A stretch of DNA of 64,000 nucleotides from an uncultured Eubacteriaceae bacterium (GCA_945867155.1 CAMBHL010000004.1:124001-188000), one strand, 5' to 3'; positions 45,175 through 53,907 are shown, counted from the first letter of the stretch. The notes: a model not told the origin generated them from the letters alone. Numbers and translations are program-made.

Positions 45175-46543
45175 AAATCCTCTGGGCTATGAAAAAATTT
45201 CAAAGCTGTTGAAAAATTTTGCTGTTCCCAGTATTGTGGCGTCTCTTGTCGGCTCAATCTACAATATTGTGGATCAGATTTTTATTGGTCAAGGGGTCGG
45301 TTATTTGGGAAATGCAGCAACCAATGTTGCCTACCCGTTTTCTACCATCTGCCTTGCCATTGCACTACTGGTCGGAATTGGCAGTGCTTCCCTTGTTTCC
45401 CTCTGTCTTGGACGCAAAGAGCCGAAAGCTGCCGCCAAAGCAGCGGGAAATGGTATTGTTCTGATGGGAATTTTCGGAATTATTTATTTGCTGGTTGGAG
45501 AAACTTTTCTGTCTTTGCTCCTAAAGGCATTTGGGGCAACGACAGATGTATTTCCATATGCAAAGCAGTATGCCAGCATAACATTGATTGGAATGCCGTT
45601 TCTCATTGTAACGAATGGTATGAGCAATTTGATTCGAGCAGATGGAAAACCAAAGTATTCAATGGCCTGCATGGTTGTGGGAGCTATTATCAATACCATT
45701 CTTGACCCCATTTTTATTTTTGTTTGCGATTGGGGAATTGCCGGCGCAGCTTGGGCAACAGTTATTGGACAAATTTTTTCCTTCATACTCGCACTCCGTT
45801 ATCTATGGCGTTTCCAAACAATCCATTTTGAAAAAGAGTCGTTTTTATTGGACATCAAAGAAAGCATGAAAATTTGCAACATGGGAATCAGCAGCAGCTC
45901 AAACCAGATTGCAGTTACCGTGATTCAAATCATTCAGTACAATTCGTTGACTTATTACGGCGCATTAACAAAATATGGAACAGATATTCCCTTAGCTGCT
46001 TGCGGAATCGTTATGAAAACAAATGCCATAATCCTTGCGATTGTTGTAGGAATCTCGCAAGGGATGCAGCCGATTATCGGCTTCAACTATGGGGCAAGGC
46101 AATACCATCGTGTACGGGAGGCTTACCTGCTTGCGGTAAAATGGAACTTTGTTGTTTCCACTATTGCTTTCATCGCATTTCAATTTTTCCCGCAATCTAT
46201 CATTTCGCTATTCGGAGATGGGGACGAGCTGTATTTTGAATTTGCTGTTTTGTTCATGCGTACCTATCTTTTCATGGTGTTGGTAAATGGTGTGCAGTTG
46301 CTTTCTTCCAGCTTTTTTACCGCAATAGGAAAATCGTTAAGAGGTGCTCTGTTGGCATTAACAAGGCAGACCTTTTTCTTGATTCCGCTTACCCTGCTGC
46401 TCCCGCTTCGTTTCGGAATTATGGGAGTATTGCTAGCGGGGCCTGTTGCTGATTTTTCAGCGTTTGTGCTATCTGTTGTACTGGTGGGTATAGAATTTAA
46501 AAAACAAAAAAAACTCGCTTATAATTTAAGCCATAGCATATAA
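45167..46543 (+). CDS. MATE-family multidrug efflux transporter
   Basis: A sodium- or proton-driven exporter of cationic drugs, MepA-like. The 458-residue protein has about twelve hydrophobic segments and family segments NIVDQIFIGQGVGYLGNAA near residue 28 and GISQGMQPIIGFNYGARQY near residue 285. It is the cargo of the island, under MarR control. The substrate is not known. Confidence 0.88.
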   Translation: MTENPLGYEKISKLLKNFAVPSIVASLVGSIYNIVDQIFIGQGVGYLGNAATNVAYPFSTICLAIALLVGIGSASLVSLCLGRKEPKAAAKAAGNGIVLMGIFGIIYLLVGETFLSLLLKAFGATTDVFPYAKQYASITLIGMPFLIVTNGMSNLIRADGKPKYSMACMVVGAIINTILDPIFIFVCDWGIAGAAWATVIGQIFSFILALRYLWRFQTIHFEKESFLLDIKESMKICNMGISSSSNQIAVTVIQIIQYNSLTYYGALTKYGTDIPLAACGIVMKTNAIILAIVVGISQGMQPIIGFNYGARQYHRVREAYLLAVKWNFVVSTIAFIAFQFFPQSIISLFGDGDELYFEFAVLFMRTYLFMVLVNGVQLLSSSFFTAIGKSLRGALLALTRQTFFLIPLTLLLPLRFGIMGVLLAGPVADFSAFVLSVVLVGIEFKKQKKLAYNLSHSI

Positions 46544-46568
46544 CTATTATCCACAGCTACTGAGCAAG

Positions 46569-46599
46569 TGTTATCAATACCGATAACAAAATGATAACA
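46569..46599. repeat. TGTTATC/GATAACA repeats near the right island end
   Basis: TGTTATC (46569-46575) faces GATAACA (46582-46588), with a further GATAACA at 46593-46599, about 100 bases inside the right end. They may be recombination-protein sites; this is inference. Confidence 0.4.
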
Positions 46600-46699
46600 T
46601 TAGCTTATATAGGCAGGATAATATGGATATATCAAATAATCAAAGGATTTACATACTCGGCAGAGAATAATTTCTAAACAAAATCAGTTAGGAAAAGTC

Positions 46700-46712
46700 G
46701 AGTTTGAATAAA
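46700..46712. repeat. Right end repeat (attR)
   Basis: GAGTTTGAATAAA, one mismatch from the left copy at the guaA stop. The host terminator begins 4 bases later. Confidence 0.65.
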
Positions 46713-46715
46713 AAT

Positions 46716-46758
46716 AAATCCCTGTTCGTCTTGACATTCAAGACGGCAGGGATTTTTT
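46716..46758. terminator. Terminator, likely guaA's own, displaced by the island
   Basis: AAATCCCTG (46716-46724) pairs with CAGGGATTT (46747-46755), with an inner CGTCTTG/CAAGACG stem, then six T. Directly outside attR, it would lie just after guaA if the island were removed. It also serves the convergent DUF4097 gene. Confidence 0.85.
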
Positions 46759-46776
46759 AATTCATCAAGGTTCACA

Positions 46777-47556
46777 TCAGTCGTTTTCGATGTCGATGTC
46801 GCCGGTGTTGGTGTGGGCGGTGATGGTCTTGTCACCGCTGCCGACGCGGATGGTGCCGGCGTTGTATTCGCGCTCGCCGATATCGATGTCGCCGGTGTTG
46901 GTTTTGGCAGAGATGGTGTAGCGAGCGAGGCTGTCGGACGGGGCGGCCGAGATGTCGCCGTTGTCGGCGGTCAGCTCAGCGGTGGTAAAGGCCGTGCCTT
47001 CGAGGTCGATATCCCCGTTTGAAGTCGTGGCCTTCAGGGTGGTCCCGACACAGGCGTTGAGGTCGATATCGCCGTTTTGGCTGTCGAGGGTCAGGGTCTC
47101 TGCCCTGAAGGTTTGGGCGGGCTCGACGGTGATGTCGCCGTTTTGGCTCTCGAGGGTCAAGGCTTGAAGCGCGGTGTGGGATCTCGGAATCGTGAGCGTC
47201 AGCTCGGCGTCTTGATGGGCGCCGACGGCGGTCTTCGCCGCTTTGGCAGTGAGTTTTCCGTCTGTGACGGTGAGGGTAGGGCAGGTGCCCTTTGGCCCGC
47301 GGTAGACCATGGCAAAGCCGTCGCCGTCTTGGAGGGTGATGTCCGTGTTGTCGAGGTGGATATCGGCGCGGTCAAAGGTGTCGAGCTTTTTGCGGACGGT
47401 GGTCTGGTGGGCTTTAGTCCAAGGGAAGGCGAAATTGTCCTCGTCCGAGTCGGGGGACAGATGCCCGGCCCCCAGATGTTGCCCGGCGCCAAAGGCGATG
47501 ACGGCCAAGGCGACGGCGGCAATCAGAATCAGGCAGAGACTGCGCTTGTTTTTCAT
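46777..47556 (-). CDS. DUF4097 secreted/anchored beta-repeat protein
   Basis: Function unknown. The 259 residues begin with a signal-anchor (about residues 7-25), then a repetitive right-handed beta-type domain with the unit (S/T/D)-x-NGDI repeated (SQNGDITVE, SQNGDIDLN, TSNGDIDLE, ADNGDISAA, TNTGDIDIG, TNTGDIDIE), typical of DUF4097. In other Firmicutes such genes follow a PadR regulator and a DUF1700 gene; neither is here. It has a strong promoter framed by an inverted repeat (47655-47709). Confidence 0.82.
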   Translation of the reverse strand: MKNKRSLCLILIAAVALAVIAFGAGQHLGAGHLSPDSDEDNFAFPWTKAHQTTVRKKLDTFDRADIHLDNTDITLQDGDGFAMVYRGPKGTCPTLTVTDGKLTAKAAKTAVGAHQDAELTLTIPRSHTALQALTLESQNGDITVEPAQTFRAETLTLDSQNGDIDLNACVGTTLKATTSNGDIDLEGTAFTTAELTADNGDISAAPSDSLARYTISAKTNTGDIDIGEREYNAGTIRVGSGDKTITAHTNTGDIDIEND

Positions 47557-47654
47557 TGCGGTTCTCCTTTCGCGTTAAAAATGGATTCGAGCAGTTTTCG
47601 GACGGCGGCCGGCCTTTCTCATGTTGCGTCGAGATACATGGTCTGACGTATGAC

Positions 47655-47709
47655 GCCTGTCGTCGTATGCTGTTGCGATTAATATACGACGGCAGGCAAA
47701 GGATGTCAA
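47655..47709 (-). promoter_or_regulatory. Promoter with 14-bp inverted repeat for the DUF4097 gene
   Basis: On the minus strand TTGACA (47709-47704), 17 bases, TATATT (47686-47681). The arms 47655-47668 and 47684-47697 match as an inverted repeat with one mismatch; one arm covers part of the -10 and spacer, the other the start region, so a repressor site is likely. Confidence 0.8.
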
Positions 47710-47773
47710 GGGGAAGTTAATCATCATCATCGATGCAATCGTAAAAGCGAAAATACAACCGAAAAACAATCGT

Positions 47774-47803
47774 AAAACAATCGCAAATTTTTGCGATTGT
47801 TTT
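47774..47803. repeat. Unassigned hairpin in the 47.6-47.9 kb gap
   Basis: AAAACAATCGCAAA (47774-47787), TT, TTTGCGATTGTTTT (47790-47803). The gap 47557-47952 otherwise holds the DUF4097 and glyoxalase promoters and CAATCGTAAAA repeats next to the hairpin. It looks like a terminator but no gene ends there. Confidence 0.5.
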
Positions 47804-47891
47804 TTAATTGCTTTTTAATTGCTTTTCAATCACGACACAGGCGAGGCTTGGGCGTGGCTGCAAGGGGGATTCGTCATCACGAAAATTTCAG

Positions 47892-47920
47892 TTGATTTGC
47901 GGTCCCATCTCCAATAAAAT
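47892..47920 (+). promoter_or_regulatory. Promoter of the glyoxalase gene
   Basis: TTGATT (47892-47897), 17 bases, TAAAAT (47915-47920), 32 bases before the start codon. Confidence 0.65.
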
Positions 47921-47952
47921 AAGGGCAGTAAGCATAAATAGGAGGTAACACC

Positions 47953-48336
47953 ATGCCAGCATGCAAAATGATTCACGAAATGATCCGCGTTTACGACTTG
48001 GAGCGCTCCCTTAAATTCTACGACGACGCCCTCGGGATGAAGGAAGTCCGCCGCAAGGACAAGCCGGAGGGCAAGTTCACCCTGGTCTATCTGTCGGACG
48101 GCCAGTCGGATTTCGAGTTGGAGCTGACTTACAATTACGACCCGGAACAGCCCTACGACCTCGGCACCGGCTACGGCCACATCGCCGTAGAAGTGGACAA
48201 TTTGGACGCCGCCCACGCCGAACACCAGGCTAAGGGCTACACCGTCGGCCCCCTCAAAGGGCTCGGCGCGACCAAGGATTATTATTTCCTGACCGATCCG
48301 GACGGCTACCAGATCGAAGTCATGCGGAAAAAATAA
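47953..48336 (+). CDS. gloA: Lactoylglutathione lyase-like glyoxalase I
   Basis: A small metal-dependent glyoxalase I, detoxifying methylglyoxal as a thiol adduct. The 127-residue protein has the four metal ligand positions of the family: His8 in IHEMIRV, Glu in FELELTYNY near residue 57, His in GYGHIAVEV near residue 76 and Glu in GYQIEVMRKK near the end. AGGAGG precedes the ATG. Single gene between its promoter and a terminator. Whether the thiol here is glutathione is unknown. Confidence 0.88.
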   Translation: MPACKMIHEMIRVYDLERSLKFYDDALGMKEVRRKDKPEGKFTLVYLSDGQSDFELELTYNYDPEQPYDLGTGYGHIAVEVDNLDAAHAEHQAKGYTVGPLKGLGATKDYYFLTDPDGYQIEVMRKK

Positions 48337-48351
48337 TCCAGAATGATGCGG

Positions 48352-48376
48352 GGCTGCCTTCGGGCAGTCTTTTTTT
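48352..48376 (+). terminator. Terminator of gloA
   Basis: GGCTGCC-TTCG-GGCAGTC (48352-48369) with a stable TTCG loop, then seven T. Confidence 0.93.
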
Positions 48377-48401
48377 GTGCGCCATGTAAATCTCAGACAG
48401 C

Positions 48402-48437
48402 AAAACCGCCGCCCCCCAAGACACGTGAGGGCGGCGA
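48402..48437 (-). terminator. Terminator of yeiH
   Basis: CGCCGCCC (48407-48414) pairs with GGGCGGCG (48429-48436); on the minus strand a short T run follows. Twenty bases after the yeiH stop. Confidence 0.7.
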
Positions 48438-48456
48438 TTGTTGAGAGACAGGCGCC

Positions 48457-49497
48457 TTACCAGATGTGCATGACGTGCTGCATCAAGAGGCTGACAACGG
48501 TGATGCCGGCCCAGCAGCAGGCGCCCAGAACGATGGGCCTGCCGCCGGATTTGATGAGTTTGACGACGTTGCTGTTGAGGCCGATGGCGGCCATGGCCAC
48601 AATGATCATGAACTTCGACAGTTCCTTCAGCGGCGCGAAGGCTGCGGCAGGGACGCCGAAATGGATGCAGACGGTGGTGATGACAGCGGCGAGGACAAAA
48701 TAAAGGATGAACATCGGGAAGGCCTGGCGGAAGCTGAACCCGCCGCTTTCCCCGCGCTCGTTTTTTTCGGCACGGGCCTGCACCATGGCGAGGACCAGGG
48801 TGATGGGGATGATGGCCAGCGTCCGGGTCAGCTTGACGGTGACGGCCTTGTCCAGGGTCTGGGAGCCTAAGTGCCACATGCTGTCCCAGGTGGCGGCCGC
48901 CGCAGTGACCGACGAGGTGTCGTTGACAGCGGTGCCGGCGAAAATTCCGAAGGGCCCGCCACTTGCGGTCGAAAAGCCCAGGGCGCGGCCGAGCATCGGG
49001 AAGAAGATGGCGGCCAGCACGTTGAAGAAAAAGATAACGGAGATGGACTGGGCCACTTCGTCGTCGTCCGCGTGGATGACCGGCGCGGTGGCGGCAATGG
49101 CCGAGCCGCCGCAGATGGCGCTGCCGACCCCGATGAGAATCGAGGTCTTCCCCGGGATGTGCAGCGCCTTCTGCATCAGCCAGGCCAGCACCAGCGAGGT
49201 GGCGATGGTGCAGACGATGATCGGCAGGGACTGGCGCCCGGTCTGGAGGATGACGCCCAGATCCATGCCGAAACCCAGGAGCACCACAGCCGCCTGGAGG
49301 ATGACCTTCGACGTCCAGTGAATCCCGGCGTCACAGGCGCCCTTGTCGTTCCAGAACAGGGTGAGGAGCATGCCGGCCACAATCGCGATGACCGCGCCCC
49401 CCACCACGGGGAAGACCTTCCCCAAAAGCCAAGCCGGGACGGCGATGGCGATACAGACGGCCAAACCCGGCCCCAAATTTTTTATTAATGTTTTCAC
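48457..49497 (-). CDS. yeiH: YeiH-family (UPF0324) putative anion exporter
   Basis: An inner-membrane protein of the YeiH/UPF0324 family, often named a putative sulfate exporter; the substrate is not established. The 346 residues form about ten hydrophobic segments with family motifs VGSAICGGSAIAATAPVIHA near residue 124 and FAGTAVNDTSSVTAAA near residue 185. It starts with GTG behind AAGGGAGA. A LysR regulator is divergent from it, the same arrangement as yeiE-yeiH in enterobacteria. Confidence 0.9.
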   Translation of the reverse strand: MKTLIKNLGPGLAVCIAIAVPAWLLGKVFPVVGGAVIAIVAGMLLTLFWNDKGACDAGIHWTSKVILQAAVVLLGFGMDLGVILQTGRQSLPIIVCTIATSLVLAWLMQKALHIPGKTSILIGVGSAICGGSAIAATAPVIHADDDEVAQSISVIFFFNVLAAIFFPMLGRALGFSTASGGPFGIFAGTAVNDTSSVTAAAATWDSMWHLGSQTLDKAVTVKLTRTLAIIPITLVLAMVQARAEKNERGESGGFSFRQAFPMFILYFVLAAVITTVCIHFGVPAAAFAPLKELSKFMIIVAMAAIGLNSNVVKLIKSGGRPIVLGACCWAGITVVSLLMQHVMHIW

Positions 49498-49683
49498 GGT
49501 GTTCTCCCTTTTAAATCAAAACTTTTTCTCTGGTTAATCCCATGCGTTTTTATCATGGGCAGAGGGCCAAAACATTTTTTCCTTTTGATTGGATCCGTGT
49601 GTTAGTATAGTGAAAGCCAACACAAATGTAAAATGATGAATTTTTATAAAACAATAAGAAAAATTTATGGAAAGGGGATCACC

Positions 49684-50571
49684 ATGCTTGATTTTCGGGT
49701 GCAGACCTTTTTGACGGTCTGCGAGACCTTGAACTACACCAAGGCGGCGGCGGTCCTGGGGCTTACTCAGCCCGCCGTCTCCCAGCACATTCATTTTCTG
49801 GAGGATCATTACGGCGTTAAGCTTTTTCATTACGAGAAGAAGACCCTGACCCTCACCCCTCAGGGGAAAATTCTCCGGGCGCGGCTGCTGGTGCAGAAAA
49901 ATGACGACGCCCGCATCCACGCGGAGATGCAGGCCGTCCGCTCCGGGAAATGGTCCATCGCCATCGGCGTGACCATGACCGTCGGGGAGTACGCCATCGC
50001 CGGCCCGCTGACCGCGCTATTAAAAAATCATTCCGACTGGAGCATTCACGTGGTTTTCGGCAATACCCAGAAGCTGCTGGGCCTGCTTCAATCGGGAGCC
50101 ATCGATTTCGCGCTGGTGGAGGGCTATTATCCCAAAGACGACTTCGCCCACCTGACCTTCAGCCACCAGCCCTTTGTCGCCGTCTGCGCGGCGAGCCACC
50201 GCTTCGCCGTGGGCCAGGTGAAGGCCCTGGGGGACCTGCCGGCGGAGCGCATCATCCTGCGGGAGCCCGGCTCTGGCACCCGGGACATCCTGGCGCGAAG
50301 CCTTTCGGCCAAGGGCATCCGCCTGTCGGATTTCAAGGCGTCGGTCGAGGTGGGCAACATGCACACCATCATCGCCCTGCTCAAAAACGACTGCGGGATT
50401 TCCTTTCTCTACCGCATTGCGGTGGCACCGGAGCTGGCCTGCGGCACCCTGCGGGAGATCCCCCTTAACGATTTTCACATGACCCACCCCTTCGACTTCA
50501 TCTGGGAAAAGGGCAGCGTCTATTCGGGCCAAATTGAAGCCATCTGCCGGGAGCTTACCGCCGCCCGGTAA
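49684..50571 (+). CDS. LysR-family regulator, divergent from yeiH
   Basis: A LysR transcription factor likely controlling yeiH and itself. The 295-residue protein has the N-terminal helix-turn-helix (TKAAAVLGLTQPAVSQHIHF near residue 20) and a periplasmic-binding-like sensor domain. ATG 49684 follows AAAGGGG; an in-frame ATG at 49633 would add 17 unconserved residues. A terminator lies behind it. Confidence 0.9.
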   Translation: MLDFRVQTFLTVCETLNYTKAAAVLGLTQPAVSQHIHFLEDHYGVKLFHYEKKTLTLTPQGKILRARLLVQKNDDARIHAEMQAVRSGKWSIAIGVTMTVGEYAIAGPLTALLKNHSDWSIHVVFGNTQKLLGLLQSGAIDFALVEGYYPKDDFAHLTFSHQPFVAVCAASHRFAVGQVKALGDLPAERIILREPGSGTRDILARSLSAKGIRLSDFKASVEVGNMHTIIALLKNDCGISFLYRIAVAPELACGTLREIPLNDFHMTHPFDFIWEKGSVYSGQIEAICRELTAAR

Positions 50572-50592
50572 AGGAGGCCCCGGTTTGTTTTG

Positions 50593-50629
50593 GTCTTCCT
50601 CTTGTTTAAAGGGGAAGACAATTTTTTTT
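50593..50629 (+). terminator. Terminator after the LysR gene
   Basis: GTCTTCC (50593-50599) pairs with GGAAGAC (50613-50619) and is followed by eight T. Confidence 0.75.
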
Positions 50630-50772
50630 ATCTTTTCATGTCATAAAAATCTTTGCAAAATGGACCCATTCTATTCGTGAACAAAATTTTTTTGCCTGTG
50701 AGCAAAAATTTTTGTCAACCCTTTGGCAAATTTACGCATTATATAAGTGAGATGAAATCATAAGGAGGAAAA

Positions 50773-51363
50773 ATGGCAAACAAAAGAGGACGCCCCTGCA
50801 AGACGGGGCTGGATTGGTTTCCCTTTGAGGTGGGCCTGCTCACGGACCGCAAGCTCAGAGCGCCGCGGACGCTGTTCGACAAGGGTTGTTTCGCGGCCGG
50901 GGTGCTCACCAGCCGGCGCATCCAAAAAACGTATTACAACGCGGTCAGCGAGCGCAAATCGGCGAACATCAACTGGGACATTTGGCTGTTAAGCGAGGCC
51001 GACATGCGCGACATCAGTCAGACGGGGCCCATTTTGAAATGCTATTTGCAGGCCAACGAAAAATTGGAAATAGGAAATAATCGGCCGAAAAATTCACAGA
51101 GTAAATTAAAGGATAGTACAGTAAAAGATAGTACAGTACAACAGAATAGAGGAGAGGATACTTTTTCCTCGACTAGCGTCGAGGTTTCAGGCGCTGACGC
51201 GCCGGGGGAGGATCTCCCCCTGTACCGTGATTATTGGAATCGCCATGTGGCCGAGCCCAACGGCCTGCCGAAGGTCAGAGAATGCGCGAAATGGAGCGCG
51301 GCCCGTAAGCAAAACCTGCAGGCGCGCATTCGCGAGGAAGGCGCTCAGGCAGAGGGACCGTAG
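50773..51363 (+). pseudogene. Phage-type Lin1244/Lin1753-like protein with internal deletion
   Basis: The 196-residue frame opens RGRPCKTGLDWFPFEVGLLTD, the start of Lin1244/Lin1753 (DUF4373) phage replication-type proteins, then jumps from DRKLR straight to TLFDKGCFAAGVLTSRRIQK, the end of that domain. About 60 residues between are missing, in frame. A tandem repeat around 51108-51140 (GATAGTACAGTA twice) follows, then a WNRHV...LPKVREC segment as in phage replication proteins, stopping early. AGGAGG and an ATG remain, so a product may be made. It looks like a prophage remnant. Confidence 0.6.
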
Positions 51364-52922
51364 AAGCGGTACTTTTCGGACTTTGACCAGGCGACAAGTT
51401 CGTTATCATAATAAAATTCATAACGGCATTCCACAGGATTCCAATCACAGAAGTCGAAGCGGGTTTGGTCCCCATCATCTGCACCGTCAACGAACCAGAT
51501 TTGCGCGGTGTCACCGATGGTATAGGACACTTCCGCCGTCCTCGTGCAGAAAGAAAGTTCAGGAATCGTGACCAGAATGCAGTCAGGCTCCGGCACCGAG
51601 CGGGTAGGGAGCCTTTTGGCGGTCAGTTCTGTATGGCCTTTATTGTTGGTGACCTTGCGAAGCTCACAGCGATTGTTGTCTTCCGCAAGCTGTCTGAAAA
51701 GCCAGGGAAAGTCATAGGCCATATGCGCTTTCAGATAATCCTTGGGCAACTTCCCGCGGGTTTCTTCCAGGGCTTTCTGGACATTGATCACGACGGTTGT
51801 ATTGCCGAAGAAATCATTTTCCTGGGCGCGGATTTTCGCGGCATACTCCGCCTGCACGTAGTAGCGATAGGCTGCGATCGGATCTGCTTCTTCATCGATT
51901 CCTTTGGCATACACGTTGCCCATGCGCAGGGCCGCATCGGCGAAGTTCGCTCCACGGCCTTTCAGGAAATTTTGGAGGCTGTCTTCGTAGACGATTTTGT
52001 AAAGGGAGCGGGCCGTGCGCGGACTCTTTTTGCACGCATAGCCATGGCGGTACATGTCGGCAAGCTTGTACATGCCTTCGTACAGACCGTTGGCGGCGGC
52101 GATGCCGAAATAATGAAAGGCCTTTTCGTATTCCGGCACCCCGCCATTGCAGCGCCCGTAGTAGTAGATATAGCCAAGGGTGTCGGCGTACTGGGGATCA
52201 TCCGTTCTCTCAAAGAGGCGGATCATGCAGTCCCGGGAAGTATGCCAGTCACAGGGATACAGCCGGTTCCCGCCATAGCAGGCATAACCCTTGACGCGGA
52301 GCGCAAGGCAGCTGTCTTCGTCACAAAGCTGATCGGTGAATTTCCGCGAAAGGGCGAGCTCCGTCTCATCGGCTTCCTTTACGAACTGATCATCGTCAAA
52401 AAAGCCGATGTAATCTATCATTTCAGTTTTGGAGAAGGACCATGCCTCAAGGGGTTTGCCCTTATTGGAAAAATAGCGGTCAAGATCGGAGAGGTTCTCA
52501 TCGTAATTGAGAAACTCAGAAAGTTTGATTTCGTCATCAATGTCTAACCAGCAGCCTTCGAGCTTCATCCAAAGCATGTAAAACCAGCTGCTGTCAGAGA
52601 GATTAAGTCCGGGATATCCCTTTATGGAATCATACTCATCCATATCGTCGCTAAAGCCCTGCGCACGATCCAGATCAAAGGCCTCTGAAAGCTGTGAAAT
52701 CGGATAGAACCAGTCATCACCGAATTCACGAACAGTCGGGTCGGCGGCTTTCATGTTTTGGATGGCGTGGTACAAATCGTCAAGGGTGAAGGAATAGACC
52801 TCCGGGCAGACGATGCGGCCTTCTTCAAAGCTGGCGCCCTCCAGAATATCCTTGAAGGTGAGCTCGTATCTGGCGATCTGCTTCATCTGAGCGGTAGTCA
52901 GGGTAAGGGTCTGATCTGTCAT
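51345..52922 (-). CDS. Sel1-repeat protein
   Basis: The 525-residue protein has a helical acidic N-terminal half without a recognised domain and, from about residue 250 to 350, Sel1-like repeats (DTLGYIYYYGRCNGGVPEYE then AFHYFGIAAANGLYEGMYKL and ADMYRHGYACKKSPRTA), which usually bind proteins. The last 130 residues look beta-rich. AGGAGG sits seven bases before ATG 52922. Its neighbour upstream ends one base earlier, so the two are coupled. Its 3' end overlaps the convergent phage-type remnant by 19 bases. Role unknown. Confidence 0.72.
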   Translation of the reverse strand: MTDQTLTLTTAQMKQIARYELTFKDILEGASFEEGRIVCPEVYSFTLDDLYHAIQNMKAADPTVREFGDDWFYPISQLSEAFDLDRAQGFSDDMDEYDSIKGYPGLNLSDSSWFYMLWMKLEGCWLDIDDEIKLSEFLNYDENLSDLDRYFSNKGKPLEAWSFSKTEMIDYIGFFDDDQFVKEADETELALSRKFTDQLCDEDSCLALRVKGYACYGGNRLYPCDWHTSRDCMIRLFERTDDPQYADTLGYIYYYGRCNGGVPEYEKAFHYFGIAAANGLYEGMYKLADMYRHGYACKKSPRTARSLYKIVYEDSLQNFLKGRGANFADAALRMGNVYAKGIDEEADPIAAYRYYVQAEYAAKIRAQENDFFGNTTVVINVQKALEETRGKLPKDYLKAHMAYDFPWLFRQLAEDNNRCELRKVTNNKGHTELTAKRLPTRSVPEPDCILVTIPELSFCTRTAEVSYTIGDTAQIWFVDGADDGDQTRFDFCDWNPVECRYEFYYDNELVAWSKSEKYRFYGPSA

Positions 52923-52923
52923 A

Positions 52924-53907
52924 TTATTCCTCCTCACAGCGTTTTGTGTTCAAAATTTGACCGCAGGCAGCGGAAACGTAGGGCAGGTTCACATCTTCAT
53001 CGTCAGCCCAGTGCTTGATGGTTGAAATCACATCATATGCATCGGCGCTGAGATGGTATTTCGGTGCGAGTTCCAGGTAACGCAGCAGGACAGCCTCTGC
53101 GTTTTCAATCTCGGAGATTCCGGGAACAGGCCCTTCATCCATCAACCCGTCGATGAGCGTCGTGATGCCTGCGTATTCCTCCGGTGTCAGACTGCCGAAC
53201 AGGATCTCTTCTGCCCCTGATTTTTGCCAGCAGGTTAGGGAAGAGTAGGCGTTGACGACGCCGTTGACGGTTCCTTCGGTCAGAAGCCAGTGGCGGATCT
53301 CATCCGTTTCCGGTTCCAGGCGTTCTACTGCATGAATCCGGCCCCAACTGTGCACTTTTTTTGCAAGATCGAAGATTTCAGTATTGCCGTTTTCCCATTG
53401 CCGCATGTTCCAGACCGCAAAGATCGTGAATTCATCGTACAGGCCGATTCTGCGAACAATCTCTTTCAGATTTTCCTGCGGTTCTCCGAAAAGTTCCAAG
53501 AGTTCAAGCCCGATCTTGACGCATTCTATGTGCGTGGAATACAGCATCATGGACACGGCGGTATGCAGGACATTTTCGGCATCCAGGGTTCTGGCATGGG
53601 CAATGACGTACTGCTGCAGCTCATCAACGCAGGTGATAGCGCGGACCTCTTTTGTCCATTCGAAGAACAGGACATCTGCTTCGGGAAAGTTTCCGCTGGC
53701 GGCACATTTGAGTGCCCTGGCCATTTTTTTCGTCTGCGCGGTATCCAGACCGGAAGGCAGCATATGATAAATGCTGACGCCGTCCATTGCGCCGGGGGCC
53801 CATCTGATTTCAGTGCCGTCGGCATCTTCTTCGTCAAGCATAAAATCAGGATTCAGCATGCCGTCGGTTATATTTCCGCAAATCTTTTGATAAATTGATT
53901 TTTCCAT
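52924..53907 (-). CDS. Unknown acidic helical protein paired with the Sel1 protein
   Basis: Not recognised. The 327 residues are acidic and mostly helical with segments such as ECVKIGLELLELFGEPQENL that resemble HEAT-like helix pairs. No signal peptide or membrane segment is seen. It is the first gene of a two-gene operon with the Sel1-repeat protein; its stop is one base before that start codon. A GAAAGGTG site and an extended -10 promoter lie upstream. Confidence 0.6.
   Translation of the reverse strand: MEKSIYQKICGNITDGMLNPDFMLDEEDADGTEIRWAPGAMDGVSIYHMLPSGLDTAQTKKMARALKCAASGNFPEADVLFFEWTKEVRAITCVDELQQYVIAHARTLDAENVLHTAVSMMLYSTHIECVKIGLELLELFGEPQENLKEIVRRIGLYDEFTIFAVWNMRQWENGNTEIFDLAKKVHSWGRIHAVERLEPETDEIRHWLLTEGTVNGVVNAYSSLTCWQKSGAEEILFGSLTPEEYAGITTLIDGLMDEGPVPGISEIENAEAVLLRYLELAPKYHLSADAYDVISTIKHWADDEDVNLPYVSAACGQILNTKRCEEE

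Larger units (their letters stand above)
40997..46712. mobile_element. Mobilizable island at the 3' end of guaA, with decayed integrase
   Basis: GAGTTGGAATAAA at 40997-41009, spanning the guaA stop, is repeated as GAGTTTGAATAAA at 46700-46712 with one mismatch. Between them the DNA is visibly AT-richer than its surroundings and carries a truncated integrase, MobC-like, RepA-like, MobV and TnpV genes and a MarR/MATE cargo. The guaA 3' end is a known integration hotspot. The integrase keeps only its last 45 codons, so the island cannot excise alone. It has a relaxase but no conjugation genes, so it would need a helper element. Confidence 0.78.

Noticed and set aside
41009..46712. A full conjugative element
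   Set aside because: Only mobilization genes are present; there is no coupling protein, VirB4-like ATPase or other transfer gene in the interval.
46777..47556. The NGDI repeats as a DNA-level tandem repeat or CRISPR
   Set aside because: The repetition is at the protein level with variable spacing, as expected for DUF4097.
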